Notes under the pieces: generated by a model
The model's input: the letters and a program-made list of their open reading frames with translations, nothing else
What the model was told of the DNA's origin: nothing
Database searches by the model: none
NCBI GenBank assembly: GCA_015501075.1
Contig: JADNYJ010000026.1
Span: 124,001-188,000, forward strand
DNA length: 64,000 nt
Direction: 5' to 3'
Origin: Gymnopilus junonius
Taxonomy: Eukaryota; Basidiomycota; Agaricomycetes; Agaricales; Galerinaceae
In this document: positions 11,644 through 22,591 of the stretch, in pieces
Layout: each line of letters starts with the position of its first letter
Position numbering within the stretch: the first letter of the stretch is position 1
Made by a program: the position numbers and the translations under genes

Positions 11644-13605
11644 ATGTCTGGTCGTATGTTTGCACTGTTGATTGGCATTGATATATACAAGTCAACGACA
11701 ATTTCGAACCTGCAATCCTGCGCTGAAGACGCGAAAAGGATGAGGAATTGGCTTGTGGATGAGTTTAACGTGCCTATCGACCATATTTGCCTCCTCTTAG
11801 ACAGCAAAGCCACAAAGGAGAACATTGAAATTTGCTTTATGGAACACCTAGTCAACAACTCTTTTATTGGGCGTGGCGATGCCATCATAATTTATTTTGC
11901 AGGACGTGGGAGTTACTTATCTGCGCCCACGGATTGGTTTCAGGACGACGCAAGTGCCGGTGTCGTGCAAGTTATTTGTCCTCACGACTACGACGTAAAA
12001 CTTTCTCAAGGACGGAATGCAGGCATTTCGGATCGTTCTTTCCATGCTTTACTTGAAGATGTTATTTCTGCCAAAGGAGATAACGTCACTATCATCCTGG
12101 ATTGTTGTTTTTCCCCCACTGAAACACCCGGTGTGCGGAATCGTCACTCAACTCGATGGACGAAACCCACCAAGGCCGTCCCCGATGATCTTTACAGTTG
12201 TTTGTGGATTGGCGCTCGCGGGAAACCCTCTACATCAAGGTTTGGATTTTTTGACCCAATGTCGCTGCACACGGTACTCGCTGCATGTCCACCGGGTGGT
12301 AAGGCCTTGGAAAGCATTGAAGGGGGGAATTTTACGACATGCTTTCTCCATGCTGCTGCATATCTTCCTCTCCACCGGACTTCATACGCGTACTTCATTG
12401 ATTATCTTCGACAAGAAGTTGGAGACCACGACCAATTTTTCTGTTCAGGAAAACAAAAAGACAAGACTTTTTTTGATGGCATTCCTTTTGTGCCCGACAA
12501 CCACTTCTTCTCTGCCTCTCTAGAAAATGACAGTGCGAATTTGGTCAGGATAAACCTAGGCGCTATGCATGGTGTCACTGCAGGAACTGATATTTCCCTC
12601 CATCTCCATAATTATTCTTTTTCCTTCAACCCACCTTTAGCAGTTAGTTGTGTCTTTGAAGTTCAACCATCAAGCAGTCTAGCTCTCCTTGGACCGGCGA
12701 CATCTGGCATACCTAGATCGTGTTGCGCGAAGATTTCCAAGTGGAATAATCCTTGTCCCTTGCGTATCTATTTAAAGCCCAGCTTCACATCCTTTATACG
12801 CTTTAGGACCTTCAAGAATTCTCTTTCAATTAAACGCGGAAGAGGTTTTACGAAAAGTGGAATCAATGTCCTCCGTGTTAGGCAGAAAGATCTGGCCGAC
12901 GTATCTATCAGGCTTGACGTTAAAAACCTGTTAATTGAACATAAGCAAGTCCTATCAGAATATGAGAATGGCTTGATGAAAGTGGCCGACAAACACACCA
13001 TTCAGGCAGTCGATGCCGCAGCTCAATTCTGTTTTCAATTGCTTCGGAAAAATACCATTAGTCCTCTTCGGAATCTTATCGACATGGAAATCCATCGATT
13101 CGATGTTGCATCCTCGTTGCCAATTGGGGAAAATCTTCTCCAGGAAGGCGTGGCTCTAATTCCTTACAAAAGAGGCGACGTCTATAGCATCAAGTTCCAA
13201 AACAATTCGCACATTGATATTTGGCCATACGTTGCTTATATGGATCCTACCCTCCATAGCATCATTCTCCTGTATAACCCCAAACCAACATGCAGGAAGG
13301 CCCCCCTCCCGAAAAACGGCTCTCTTGAAATTGGCCCCGACACATTTCCACTAGGATCAGGCACTTTATCGCTTGACCTGTTTGAATACGGAAATATCAA
13401 AAGCGTTTATTTGAAACTCTTTTTCTCCTCTATTCCAGTGAATCTGAAGGTGCTAGAACAAGACCCTATACCTGAATGGTTCAGTGAGGAAAGCTCCGTT
13501 CAAAGTGCACCTTGTTCTCCTTCGGATGAGATTGAGTGGGATACAGCGTTAGCATCTCTTATTTTTGTTCTGGACTCCGAGTCTCGAGAGGCAAACTTAG
13601 CATGA
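11644..13605 (+). CDS. Caspase-domain (peptidase C14-like) protein, predicted inactive
   Basis: A single uninterrupted 653-codon exon. Residues 1-250 form a caspase/metacaspase-like fold: FALLIGIDIYK, NLQSCAEDAKRMRNWL, DAIIIYFAGRGS, VICPHDYD and VTIILDCCFSP. In this clan the catalytic dyad sits in YYxGHG and DCCHSG. Here the His position is Arg88 (AGRGS). The Cys155 position is kept, but the next residues are Phe-Ser-Pro rather than His-Ser-Gly. Peptidase activity is therefore unlikely. The C-terminal half (about 420-640) resembles the beta-rich tail of agaricomycete caspase-domain proteins (WPYVAYMDPTLHSI, YLKLFFSSIP). No signal peptide or membrane segment is visible. The role is unknown; related proteins are expanded in mushrooms and some may act in signalling or cell death. 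Confidence 0.8.
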   Translation: MSGRMFALLIGIDIYKSTTISNLQSCAEDAKRMRNWLVDEFNVPIDHICLLLDSKATKENIEICFMEHLVNNSFIGRGDAIIIYFAGRGSYLSAPTDWFQDDASAGVVQVICPHDYDVKLSQGRNAGISDRSFHALLEDVISAKGDNVTIILDCCFSPTETPGVRNRHSTRWTKPTKAVPDDLYSCLWIGARGKPSTSRFGFFDPMSLHTVLAACPPGGKALESIEGGNFTTCFLHAAAYLPLHRTSYAYFIDYLRQEVGDHDQFFCSGKQKDKTFFDGIPFVPDNHFFSASLENDSANLVRINLGAMHGVTAGTDISLHLHNYSFSFNPPLAVSCVFEVQPSSSLALLGPATSGIPRSCCAKISKWNNPCPLRIYLKPSFTSFIRFRTFKNSLSIKRGRGFTKSGINVLRVRQKDLADVSIRLDVKNLLIEHKQVLSEYENGLMKVADKHTIQAVDAAAQFCFQLLRKNTISPLRNLIDMEIHRFDVASSLPIGENLLQEGVALIPYKRGDVYSIKFQNNSHIDIWPYVAYMDPTLHSIILLYNPKPTCRKAPLPKNGSLEIGPDTFPLGSGTLSLDLFEYGNIKSVYLKLFFSSIPVNLKVLEQDPIPEWFSEESSVQSAPCSPSDEIEWDTALASLIFVLDSESREANLA

Positions 13606-13961
13606 TCAACCTGTAGCTGCATAGTACTACTGAAAGTCTGATAGTGATTATTATGAACAAAGGCTGTTCCGAGTCCGATTTATTCCTGGCATTAACTTGC
13701 ATTAATTTTGCAATGTTTTCTTGGTCATTGGAAGCTATTAGTGAATCAGTCTAGATTTGTGATGCGCATACTAAGTACAGTTGGCCCTAAATCGTGATGT
13801 AATGGCACGTGCCGTAGTGTCACGCGTTTGTCACGTAACGCTTCAACTTCATTAATTTGAACTGGACATAAACTGGACACTACATACGTAACAGCGAGTC
13901 ACCTTTCAAACTAATTTGAACACCCTACTGAAGTTGATTTAAGTATCATTCCACCTCATAC
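13606..13961. promoter_or_regulatory. DNA polymerase kappa upstream region with E-box and MCB-like box
   Basis: The region between the caspase-like stop and the polymerase start holds the perfect palindrome GGCACGTGCC at 13804-13813 and ACGCGT at 13822-13827. ACGCGT is the MluI cell-cycle box (MCB) bound by MBF in fungi and common before DNA replication genes. Both lie 135-160 bp before the ATG. Function is inferred from position and sequence. Confidence 0.4.
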
Positions 13962-16786
13962 ATGGCCTCAGCTCAACAGCACCTCGAGCCTTCTAAACAA
14001 TCTCAAGAAACCGACAGTTTAGTCCGACGGCTTGCAGGCCCCTCGTCCGGGAAAGCTGGGTTGGTCATCTACTTCTAGATATTAGAACGTTACCTTACTC
14101 TGCGATTAGACTTGCAAAGGACCAGACAGAAATCAACCGTATTATTACGGACGCTTCAAAGGGATCAAAGTTCTACGAAGTAATACTTACTGTTTATTTC
14201 TAGACGTCATACTCATGATTTGCCAGAACGAGAAGAAAAAGGACAAGGAGTTGACTGCTCGAATAGAAAAAATATTGAAGCAAAGAGATGAGGCCATCAG
14301 AGGGGCCGACATAAGTGAGCGCCCATCTGTTCCACTGTACTGGTGTCAAATTAATGTATTGGCCAAACAATTGAGGTAAAATCGAGAATGCAGTCGACCA
14401 GGTCGTAAGTCTCCCTCAGCCTCAGAAAGTTTAGTTTACCTATAGTCTCGCCTTTTCTTGTATGAACAGATTAGTCAAATCGAAACGCGGCGAGACTTGA
14501 CGCAAATCATTGTACATGTTGATATGGATGCCTTTTACGCAGTATGTGCATTGTGATGCCAAACTTTTCTTTTCTGACTTCGTCTCTTTTCAGAACGTCG
14601 AACTGCTAGACAATCCGGATCTCAAGGGAAAGCCGTTCGGCGTATGTTTATGACGACACCTGTTTTGGGAACATATTTACCTAACGGTGTTCCAGGTAGG
14701 CAGGGGCGTTCTGACCACCGCTTCGTATGAAGCCAGGAGGTATGGCGTTCGATCTGGGATGGCTGGTACGCCTTTTCCAGTGGATTGCACCGCACACTTT
14801 GTTCAGTCGTTGTCTAGGCTTCATTGCCAAAAAGCTATGCCCAGACCTTATTCTTCTGCCAATCCGTTTTTCAAGATATTTAGAAATGTCAGAAAAGGTG
14901 ATGGACATTTTCCACAGATACGACCCGGATATGGCTCCAGCTGGTTGTGACGAGGGTTATTTGAAGTCGGTCACCTTTTCTTTTTCTGTACTTCTGGCTA
15001 TTCACTTATTTGACATTGGAAGCATCACCTCGTATTGCGAAGAGAATTTATTGACAGCAGAAGAATGCGTAAAACAAATGCGTGAAACCGTTTTCCAAGA
15101 AACAAAGTTGACTGTAAGTGCTGGAATTGCACCCAACAAGGTCAGCCTTTTACAGTACACAAAGAGAGACGTCAATAAAATACTCGTTACATAGATGCTT
15201 GCGAAAGTATGTCTCCTGTGCCTTCAGAGCAAGAAAAGCTCGTGATATGTTGAGTTATCCAGATATGCTCTGATAAGGTCAGCTTTGTTTCTCGCCATCT
15301 TTCAAATACGAACCTTCTTTGACTCGTTGTCCAGAATAAACCCAATGGTCAATTTCAACTTCCTTTCAATGCCGAATCTATCAAAGATTTTATGCGCAAC
15401 CTTTCTATCCGCAAAGTGCCCGGTATCGGTCGCGTGAATGAACGGCTATTAGAGGCTATAGGTATCAAGGCAAGTTCATAAAGTTCACGAAATACCAATT
15501 GTCTTATACTCGAAAGCAGACATGCGGTGATATTTATACTCAGAGAGCGGTTGTCTCTTTGATGGATAAGCAATTTGGCCTGGTGTTTCTCTTGCAGACA
15601 CATTTGGGCATTGCGAATAATGTGGTAGAAGCGCATAGACGAGAGGAGCGGAAGAGCATAGGCGCAGAAAGGTAACCATGCTCTTTTGCAGCCAAAAAAG
15701 TTTTTAATAACCAGTTTAGGACATTTCCTACCTTGGGTGATTTGGAGAAAATCTTGGACAAGCTGCAGGAAGTTGCTGCTGAGCTGGAGAAGGACATGGA
15801 AGAAACTGGCTGGGTGGGTCGTACAGTCACATTGAAGTTCAAACTCGACACATATCAGGGTATGTCTTTGCCTTCACAATGACGTGGGTTAACCGCTTCA
15901 CAGTCTTTACTCGGGCGAAATCCCTGGACCATTGGGTTTCAAAAAAAGAGGAACTGTTTGCCGTGAGCATAACGCTACCTTTCATGCTATCGTCCTTTAA
16001 CGCATAACGTCGGTTATGACAGATCGGCAAAGAACTTCTCCTTCCGGAGACCCCAGTAAAGATTAGGCTAATTGGTCTCCGAGTAACAAAGCTGAAAGAC
16101 CTCAGGGACACAGGAAGCTCTGGAATTAAACGAGTAAGCCTTCTTCTGATGACATGAGTGCTTTCGCGTTTCATGCATTCCCATAGTTCTTCGAATCCGC
16201 CACAGACGATGTATCTAGAAAGAAGATTAAACTGGAAAATATTCATGACGAAATGGATGAGTCAATGCCTGGGTTCCATGAGGACGACGAGACTGATTAC
16301 AGAATGGCGGAGGACGACCACGAAGACGATATCATTGAAATTGTTGATGAAAAGGAAGATAAAACGAAAATCCGATCACCTGCTAAAGCAACGCGTCGTC
16401 CGCCTCACTCAACTATTAACGCTGAAGCGTCGTCCAGTAAATTACAAACACCGCCTCGGCCACGAAGGCATAGCGAGGCTGCATCCAAAGCTTCAAAGCC
16501 CGCGTCATCAGCCTCGTCTATTAAACTTGAAACTCAGGAATGCCCCATTTGTGGGAAGACTATGCAAACCGACAACCAGGGGTTGAATGCTCACATTGAC
16601 TTTTGTCTTAGTCGAGGGGCTATCAGAGAAGCTCAGGTTGAAGCCAGTAAGGCCAGCAAAGAGCCTCAGAGCAAATATAAAGGCTGGCACAAACCAGAGT
16701 CCATTAAGAAGCCAGAGTCTAAACAAAGCAAACCTCGTTCCACATCGAGTAAAGGCAAGCCATCCAGCTTTTCGAATCGAAGATAA
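13962..16786 (+). CDS. POLK: DNA polymerase kappa (Y-family translesion polymerase)
   Basis: This Y-family polymerase bypasses bulky minor-groove lesions in DNA. Many short exons give, in order: an N-terminal helical clasp (LAKDQTEINRIITDASKGSK), the palm motif IVHVDMDAFYANVELLDNP, GVLTTASYEARRYGVRSGMA, MAPAGCDEGYL with the catalytic Asp-Glu, SAGIAPNKMLAKICSDKNKP, the thumb helix-hairpin-helix IRKVPGIGRVNERLLEAIGI and the little-finger domain (KELLLPETPVKIRLIGLRVT). The last exon is an acidic/basic disordered tail carrying a UBZ4-type zinc finger, CPICGKTMQ followed by LNAHIDFCL. This finger binds ubiquitin, expected on PCNA. The short N-terminal extension and the single UBZ distinguish it from Rad30 and Rev1. 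Both catalytic Asp positions are intact. Confidence 0.93.
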
Positions 16787-16896
16787 TGTCGGAGCCAGGA
16801 GACTTTCTTGGGGCTGGTAGCATCTTTGTATCACATAGTTCTCTTATGTTTCAGGGATATGTATCTCTAATTGCATTCGGCAATAGATAATTTGAC

Positions 16897-17617
16897 TTAT
16901 TTTCCTCTGTGCAACTTGAAAGATTGTTGAACACCCTTTCCAGCTTGGATATCCTTCATGCAGCGGTCGTCGATTTCTCTGCCTTTGATAGCCAATTCAA
17001 CGACCTGGGCCTCCAGGTCCTTTGGGATGCAGACAACACCATCTTCATCAGCAATCAACCAGTCACCGGGTTGAACGGTAACTGCGGGGAAGACATCTGC
17101 ACCTGGGCCTTGGGGGATGATGGTTAAAGGGATGTTCACTGCGGAAGGTCGAGTAAAGGGAGATTGGCCGAGTGTCGAGTGAGCGCGAGAGAAAACGGGG
17201 AAGCCTTGGGCACGGTGCTCCGCAATGTCCCGACAGCGGCCAGAAATGATAACACCCTTGGCACCGCGAGCCAATGCACCGGCAGTCATTAGTCCGCCCC
17301 ATACTGCATTTTTAGTTTCTGCCTTTCAAGGAGAGTAAGCGACGAAGCAAGGCCGAAAGGAAAAGGACTGAACGCGGTGGAACATCGAGCAAGATGACAG
17401 AGCCCTCTGGAACCGTGTCAACGAAGTGGGTGGTGAGCTTAGGGGCACTTGGGTCGGAAGCGAGAACGAATTGGACAGTGTAGGCAGGACCGCAGAGGCG
17501 GAGGTCTGAATTTACGGGTGAAACTAGATGGATATCGGGAATATGGCCGCCATGGGGAAGAGAGAGCTTGATGAGGGCATCTGAGATTTCGCAAGACGAG
17601 AAACCGGACAAGGACAT
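16897..17617 (-). CDS. RraA-like / HMG aldolase-type protein
   Basis: Two exons encode about 220 residues. Exon 1 starts MSLSGFSSCEISDALIKL and has CGPAYTVQF and PEGSVILLDVPP. A 55-bp intron joins it to TKNAVWGGLMTAGALARGAK, giving GVIISGRCRDIAEH with the conserved Gly-x-x-Arg-Asp. It continues through GADVFPAVTVQPGDWLIADE and DGVVCIPKDL. The family includes class II 4-hydroxy-4-methyl-2-oxoglutarate/oxaloacetate aldolases and RraA-fold proteins. The Arg-Asp pair used for substrate and metal binding is present, so an aldolase or decarboxylase is plausible, but the substrate in fungi is not settled. No targeting peptide is visible. Its start is only 80 bp from the divergent GYP1 start. Confidence 0.82.
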
Positions 17618-17640
17618 GAGGGAAGGGGATAAGATTGTAT

Positions 17641-17646
17641 CACGTG
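17641..17646. promoter_or_regulatory. CACGTG box in the RraA-like / GYP1 bidirectional promoter
   Basis: CACGTG, preceded by AT (thus ATCACGTG), sits in the 80-bp gap between two divergent start codons, 24 bp from one and 51 bp from the other. It matches the Cbf1-type bHLH core seen in other promoters of this window. Confidence 0.4.
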
Positions 17647-17697
17647 TTGGGTAGGATTAGTAGGGGTGTGATTTGAGGGGCAGCAGGCAATGATTCA

Positions 17698-19787
17698 ATG
17701 AAACCTCGATCTCCGCCAGCCCGTCCCCATATCGGCCTCCATGTCTCCCACTTCTCCAACAATGCCGACTGGGGCGAGGATGATGCCTGGGACAGCGCCT
17801 CAGATTCAGAGTCCCCCCGCCATTCATCCCTCAATTCCTGGTCTCGCCCCTCTGCTTCCTCCACCACTGTTCCCAAAGACGTCGCAAAACCGTCTTCTAA
17901 TTCTTCCTCTTCTACCCTCGCTTTTTCATATACTCATCTCCAGGCACCCAGCTCTTACCCTCCAAAATCAGACCTTGTCTCTGCTGAGCAACCAAGGAAT
18001 GGCTGGACCATGATTCGTACGTCACATAGCAGAAAGGGAAGCCAAACCAAACTCGACGAAAGATCCGAACAAAAGGACATCGAGTTCGATAGATATCGAA
18101 CGGAACCCGTAGACGTGGACGTTGAAGGCGATATGATCCTAGGTGATCTTGACCCAGATGCTGCTGAAGCCGATCCTTGTGCTCCATCAGTTTCGACCAA
18201 CCCTCATTCCAAGCCAAAACACAACATTGGTTCTATTCGCCATGATGTTGATGACATTGTTACTGGTAAATTTTCCTCAGGGTCGTATGTCTGCTATTGG
18301 CTGATCATTCAATGTCAAAGACCCCTTAAACGGTATCAAAAATCGTAGCCGCCAGAGAGAATCCTCTCCTACTCCACCTGGCCGCACTACAGACGCCAGC
18401 GGTCAGAGAGAGAAATCAGAGAAACTCTTACGGGAGAGGTCCATAAAGACCAACCGCAGACACAAGTTTGAGGAATGCCTATCGAGCCAAGACGTCAATA
18501 TTGGTACGTCACCGTTACTTGCCCATATGTTTTTATTTCGTTGATCAATATGTATGTAGGAGAATTGCGAAAACTCGCCTGGGCTGGTATTCCTAGCGAC
18601 CTTCGTCCGATGGCCTGGCAGCTATTACTGGTCAGTCATATACTACTTATTCTAAAATTGCTTGCCATTGAACCATCTATAAGGGATATCTTCCGTTACC
18701 CACTCCACTGCGGTCCAGCACTCTATCTAGGAAGAGAGGTGAATATCAAAATATGGTTGACCTTGCATTCGCTCGGGGGAAGGACGGGCTTGATCAGCAA
18801 ATATGGCATCAAATTGAAATCGACGTACCGAGAACTCGGCCTGGTGTGCGACTGTGGATGCATGAAACGACACAAAGAGTGAGCCTACTTGATTTTCTTT
18901 CCATCTATTCGCAATGAACAGCCATTTCAGAGCTTAGAACGGATACTTTACGTTTGGGCTATCAGGCATCCCGCCAGCGGTTATGTGCAAGGAATCAATG
19001 ACCTTGTCACTCCATTTTTCCAAGTTTTTCTGTCGGCTTACATTGGTATACTCCTTGCCTATTAAAGCCGTTTCGTCGTATTTACAGAAACCAAGATTCT
19101 GAACCTGAGGACTTCGATCCTTCTGCGTTACCCCCTCATGCCTTGTCTGCGATCGAAGCGGATTCCTTTTGGTGTTTATCCCGCTTGCTTGATGGCATTC
19201 AAGACAACTATATTTTTGCACAACCTGGAATTGTGAGGAGCGTGCGAAGGATGGCCGAGTTAGTTGCACGTATTGATGGTCCGCAATAACCCTTCATTCT
19301 TTCCCTTTTCACTGACTAGTTCATAGCTCCCTTATCTGTTCATCTAGAATCGCAGAACGTCGAGTTCATGCAGTTCGCCTTTCGTTGGATGAATTGCTTG
19401 CTCATGCGTGAAATCAGCGTACAGAATACCATTCGAATGTGGGATACATACCTCGTGAGTTGTCTTCTACTTGTCTCATTGGCGGCCGAATAATAATTTG
19501 CGATATCCAGGCAGAGGGCCCGGACGCCTTTTCGCAATTCCACCTCTATGTTTGTTCGGCATTTCTGGTGCGCTGGAGTGAGAAACTACGCAAAATGGAT
19601 TTCCAGGTTTGTTTCAGTCTCAAAGGATTGTAACACCATGCTTATAGGCTCTCAGGGTATAATTATGTTCTTACAGTCTCTTCCAACACAAGATTGGGGT
19701 GATCACGAAATTGAACTACTCCTTAGTGAAGCCTTTGTTTTGAACTCGATATGGCACAACGCTCAAAGTCATTTCAATGCGAAATGA
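17698..19787 (+). CDS. GYP1: TBC-domain Rab GTPase-activating protein, Gyp1/TBC1D22 type
   Basis: It should accelerate GTP hydrolysis by a Golgi Rab (Ypt1 in yeast). The N-terminal exon (17698-18270) is Ser/Pro-rich and disordered with an acidic patch. After several short introns the TBC domain begins at LRKLAWAGIPSDLRPMAWQL. It holds the arginine-finger motif QIEIDVPRTRPG and the glutamine-finger motif RHPASGYVQGINDLVTPF. Later motifs are ADSFWCLSRLLDGIQDNYIF, FRWMNCLLMREI, IRMWDTYLAEGPDAF and the C-terminal LVRWSEKLRKMDFQ. HPASGYVQGINDLVTPF is characteristic of the Gyp1 subfamily. Both catalytic fingers are intact. The end is the TGA at 19785-19787, 156 bp from the convergent NUP2 stop. Confidence 0.92.
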
Positions 19788-19942
19788 ATTATACCTCTTG
19801 TATTATTTATTGAATTTCATACACTGTGCGGATCGGGAAAGTCCATGGTATCAGGCATTTAATGCAGGTCATGAATTAGAAGGCATACATGAATGGCTAT
19901 ATATCAACCAACCAAGCAAGGTCAGAATGATGAACTATGGTA

Positions 19943-22217
19943 TCATGATTCTTCTTTAGCTTTCACAAATGTAATCTCTCTTTCAAGGATATTTTTCAAC
20001 TCGGCTGCGTTTTCCTTTGTTTTAACTTTGACACTGTAGGGCTGAGAAACTCCACCCTCGTGGCCAATAAATTTTAGAGTGTTTGGTTGGTCTGTATCTT
20101 GTGTGAGTTTCAATCCACCATACAGCCTGAAATTCTTCGGCGAAAGTGAGCTCCAAGGCAAAGTCCAAACAGACAATTAACATACGAGAACAACATTTCC
20201 AGTACTGCTATTTCTCATGAGCAGCCTCCGTGCTTCAGAATCCTTGTTTTTCTTCACTTTGAGCAGGCCTAGACAATGCGATCAGATGTCTTGGAATGAA
20301 CAATGTCAGAGGACTAAAACTAACCAACTCCATAAGAAACCCATTTATTGTCATCAAAGCGCAGAACTTTTGACTTGATGCTATGCACAGTGTCCTCATT
20401 TTCCTCACCTTCACCATCTTCGTCATGAGGATTAGTTGAGAGGAGGGCTGGCTGAGCCTCAGTACCACCTTCAGCTTCTCCGATTGGGGTTACTCTTTCA
20501 GAGCTCTCTCCTTCAGGCAATTTGTCTCCTGTTAATGGTTTTGCTGAATCAGAATCAGTGGGCGCGGGTGCGCTTCCAAACCCAAAATGGATAGGACTCT
20601 TGGTAGCAGGCTTGCCGAAAGGCGACGAATCTTTGCTTTCGGACTTGCCAAATATGCTGGAAGGCGAAGATGATGTAGATGATGTAGAACCAAAGGCGAA
20701 AGGATTAGAGCTGGATCCGAAGTCTGTCTTAGGTGCTGTACCAGAAGGCTGAGAAGACGTGGTCCCGAAAGAGAAACTTGAAGGTTTTGTTCCAAAGGTA
20801 CCAAAAGGATTTGCAGTCTGAGAGGTCGTTGGATTGGATTGAGCGCCGAAGGTAAATGGAGAGGAAGAGGCACCGGAAGAGCTGGTGCCCGACGTTGTGC
20901 CTAACAAGAAGGGAGAGGCCCCAAATGGAGCACCAGAAGATTTAGAGTCTTTTAAAGGAGCAAAGGGGCTTGAGGCGTTTGACGAACTCGTGCTAGAGGA
21001 TTTGAAGTCGGGGAAGTTCGGTTTGGCTTCATTGGTTGATGGTGCTAAAGGAGCGAGAGGTTTGAAGGCATCAAACCCAGAGAATGACGGCGGCGGTGCT
21101 GGCATCATAATTTTATCTGCTTGTGATGAAACGGTAGACGCTGTCTGTGATGTCAAATTATCCTTGGTACCCGCCTTGTCACCCGTCTTGTCGAAGTCTT
21201 CTTGGATCTTGATGCGGAACGATTTATAATTTTCGAGTAGAGTGGTAATGTCAAAGAAAGGGTCTTCTTCCACTGTCTTTGAAATAGCAGAGAGAATGGA
21301 AATATTTAATCCACGAAGATCGGTGTAATACTTTAATGCAGCTGAATCAGAGGGAACGCCACTTGCAGCAGGCTTTGGCGTGAAAGACACGGGAGCAGGG
21401 GCAGGGTTAGGGGAGAAAGAACTAGCTGAACTGCTGAGTGAAGCGGCGAAAGCTTTTGACGTGCTCGTCGCCGTGGGCGACATCGTTGGAAGACTTGGCA
21501 TTAGACCGGGAGTGAAACCGAACGTAGGCTTGGCGGGAGCAGTGGGTAATGCCGACGAAGATGGTGGCACAAACGGATTCTAGGAATATGGTGATCAACG
21601 TAACATTTCGAAGGTGAAATTCAAACGGCCTACAGGTGTCAGCGGCTTGTCTGGTGTACCAACCGCCGTTGTCCTATCAAACGTGAACGCCGGAAAGGAA
21701 GGCTATCAAACGAGACAAAATCAACACTCGTGTACAATAAATGAGTGTAAGCACTGACAGCAGAGAATGCGGGGGCCGTCGGTGCAGCACTGACTGAAGT
21801 GGTCTCGAATTCAAAGGAATTACTTGCCGTGGAAGAGGTTGCGGAAAAGAAAGATGGAGGGTTCTAAACACGCGTCAGGGGATATAAATGGCACTTTGGA
21901 TGAGATACGAACAGTTGCGGAAGTGGCAGAAGCGGTGTTTGACTGGACCTCTTGCGGCGCGCGAGCGCCTGCGCGTTTTGGTAGACCACGAATACTAATG
22001 ATTTCACATTAACGAGTCTGCATTCCAAAGAACATAGAAGTACGGACACTCGAGTAGCTAGAACAGCTTCATCAGCCTTTTTGAAGCCTTGGCTTGGTGA
22101 GTCCTAGAGTATACTGTTGATCAGAGGAATGGTCAACTTGATAATGCTAAGACGCACTTCGTCAATCTCAAACTCATCGTCGCCTTTGATCAATTGTTTT
22201 TCTGCCTGCCGCTTCAT
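19943..22217 (-). CDS. NUP2: Nup2/Nup50-type nucleoporin with FG repeats and Ran-binding domain
   Basis: The start exon reads MKRQAEKQLIKGDDEFEIDE, the Nup50-type N-terminal signature that binds importin-alpha. KADEAVLATRVIRGLPKRAG follows. The middle (about 20560-21580) is low in complexity, rich in Ser, Thr, Ala and Pro with scattered FG, FGF and FGS units (PFGTFGTKPSSFSFGTTS, FAFGST). It includes a helical segment near LKYYTDLRGLNISIL. The C terminus is a Ran-binding domain: SKVLRFDDNKWVSYGVGLLK, EARRLLMRNSSTGNVVLNFR and LKNILEREITFVKA. Nup2/Nup50 sits on the nuclear-basket side of the pore and helps recycle importin-alpha with RanGTP. The weakest part is the exact set of 5' introns near 21580-22200. 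Confidence 0.9.
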
Positions 22218-22591
22218 GTTCCGCAGAAACAGAATTCAAATTAAATAGAAGTGGGATACAGGTTGTTGGTTTGAATTGAATTACATTATTCCTTATTCTC
22301 TTTCATTAACACGATGCCCAAAACAGGAGCAAACAAGTATTGTTGCAGTTTGGTTGCAGTGACCAAGTTCTGCTGCCGGGAGATACGCAGAATAAAAGTG
22401 AGTCTAATTTCAATCCCAGAGTTGTGTACGAACGCCTAGCTATGAACTGGCATACATAACGGGTACAGGTAAAACAATACAAAGGAGTCCAAATAAAAGT
22501 TGGGGCAACGTTCACCTACTACGATCCACTGAAGACTATGAAATATTTCTACATGAGATTAAAGCAGACAGAATGGGATATATATTCTAAA
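22218..22591. other. Intergenic region between MGA2-like stop and NUP2 start
   Basis: About 370 bp of AT-rich sequence separate two tandem minus-strand genes. It should hold the NUP2 promoter and the 3' untranslated region of the MGA2-like gene. I see no coding potential with family support and no RNA gene. Confidence 0.5.

Noticed and set aside
16897..17617. Secondary-metabolite or catabolic cluster built around the RraA-like, ILV3 and AKR genes
   Set aside because: These genes are far apart, separated by unrelated housekeeping genes, and no polyketide synthase, NRPS, terpene cyclase, P450 or transporter is present.
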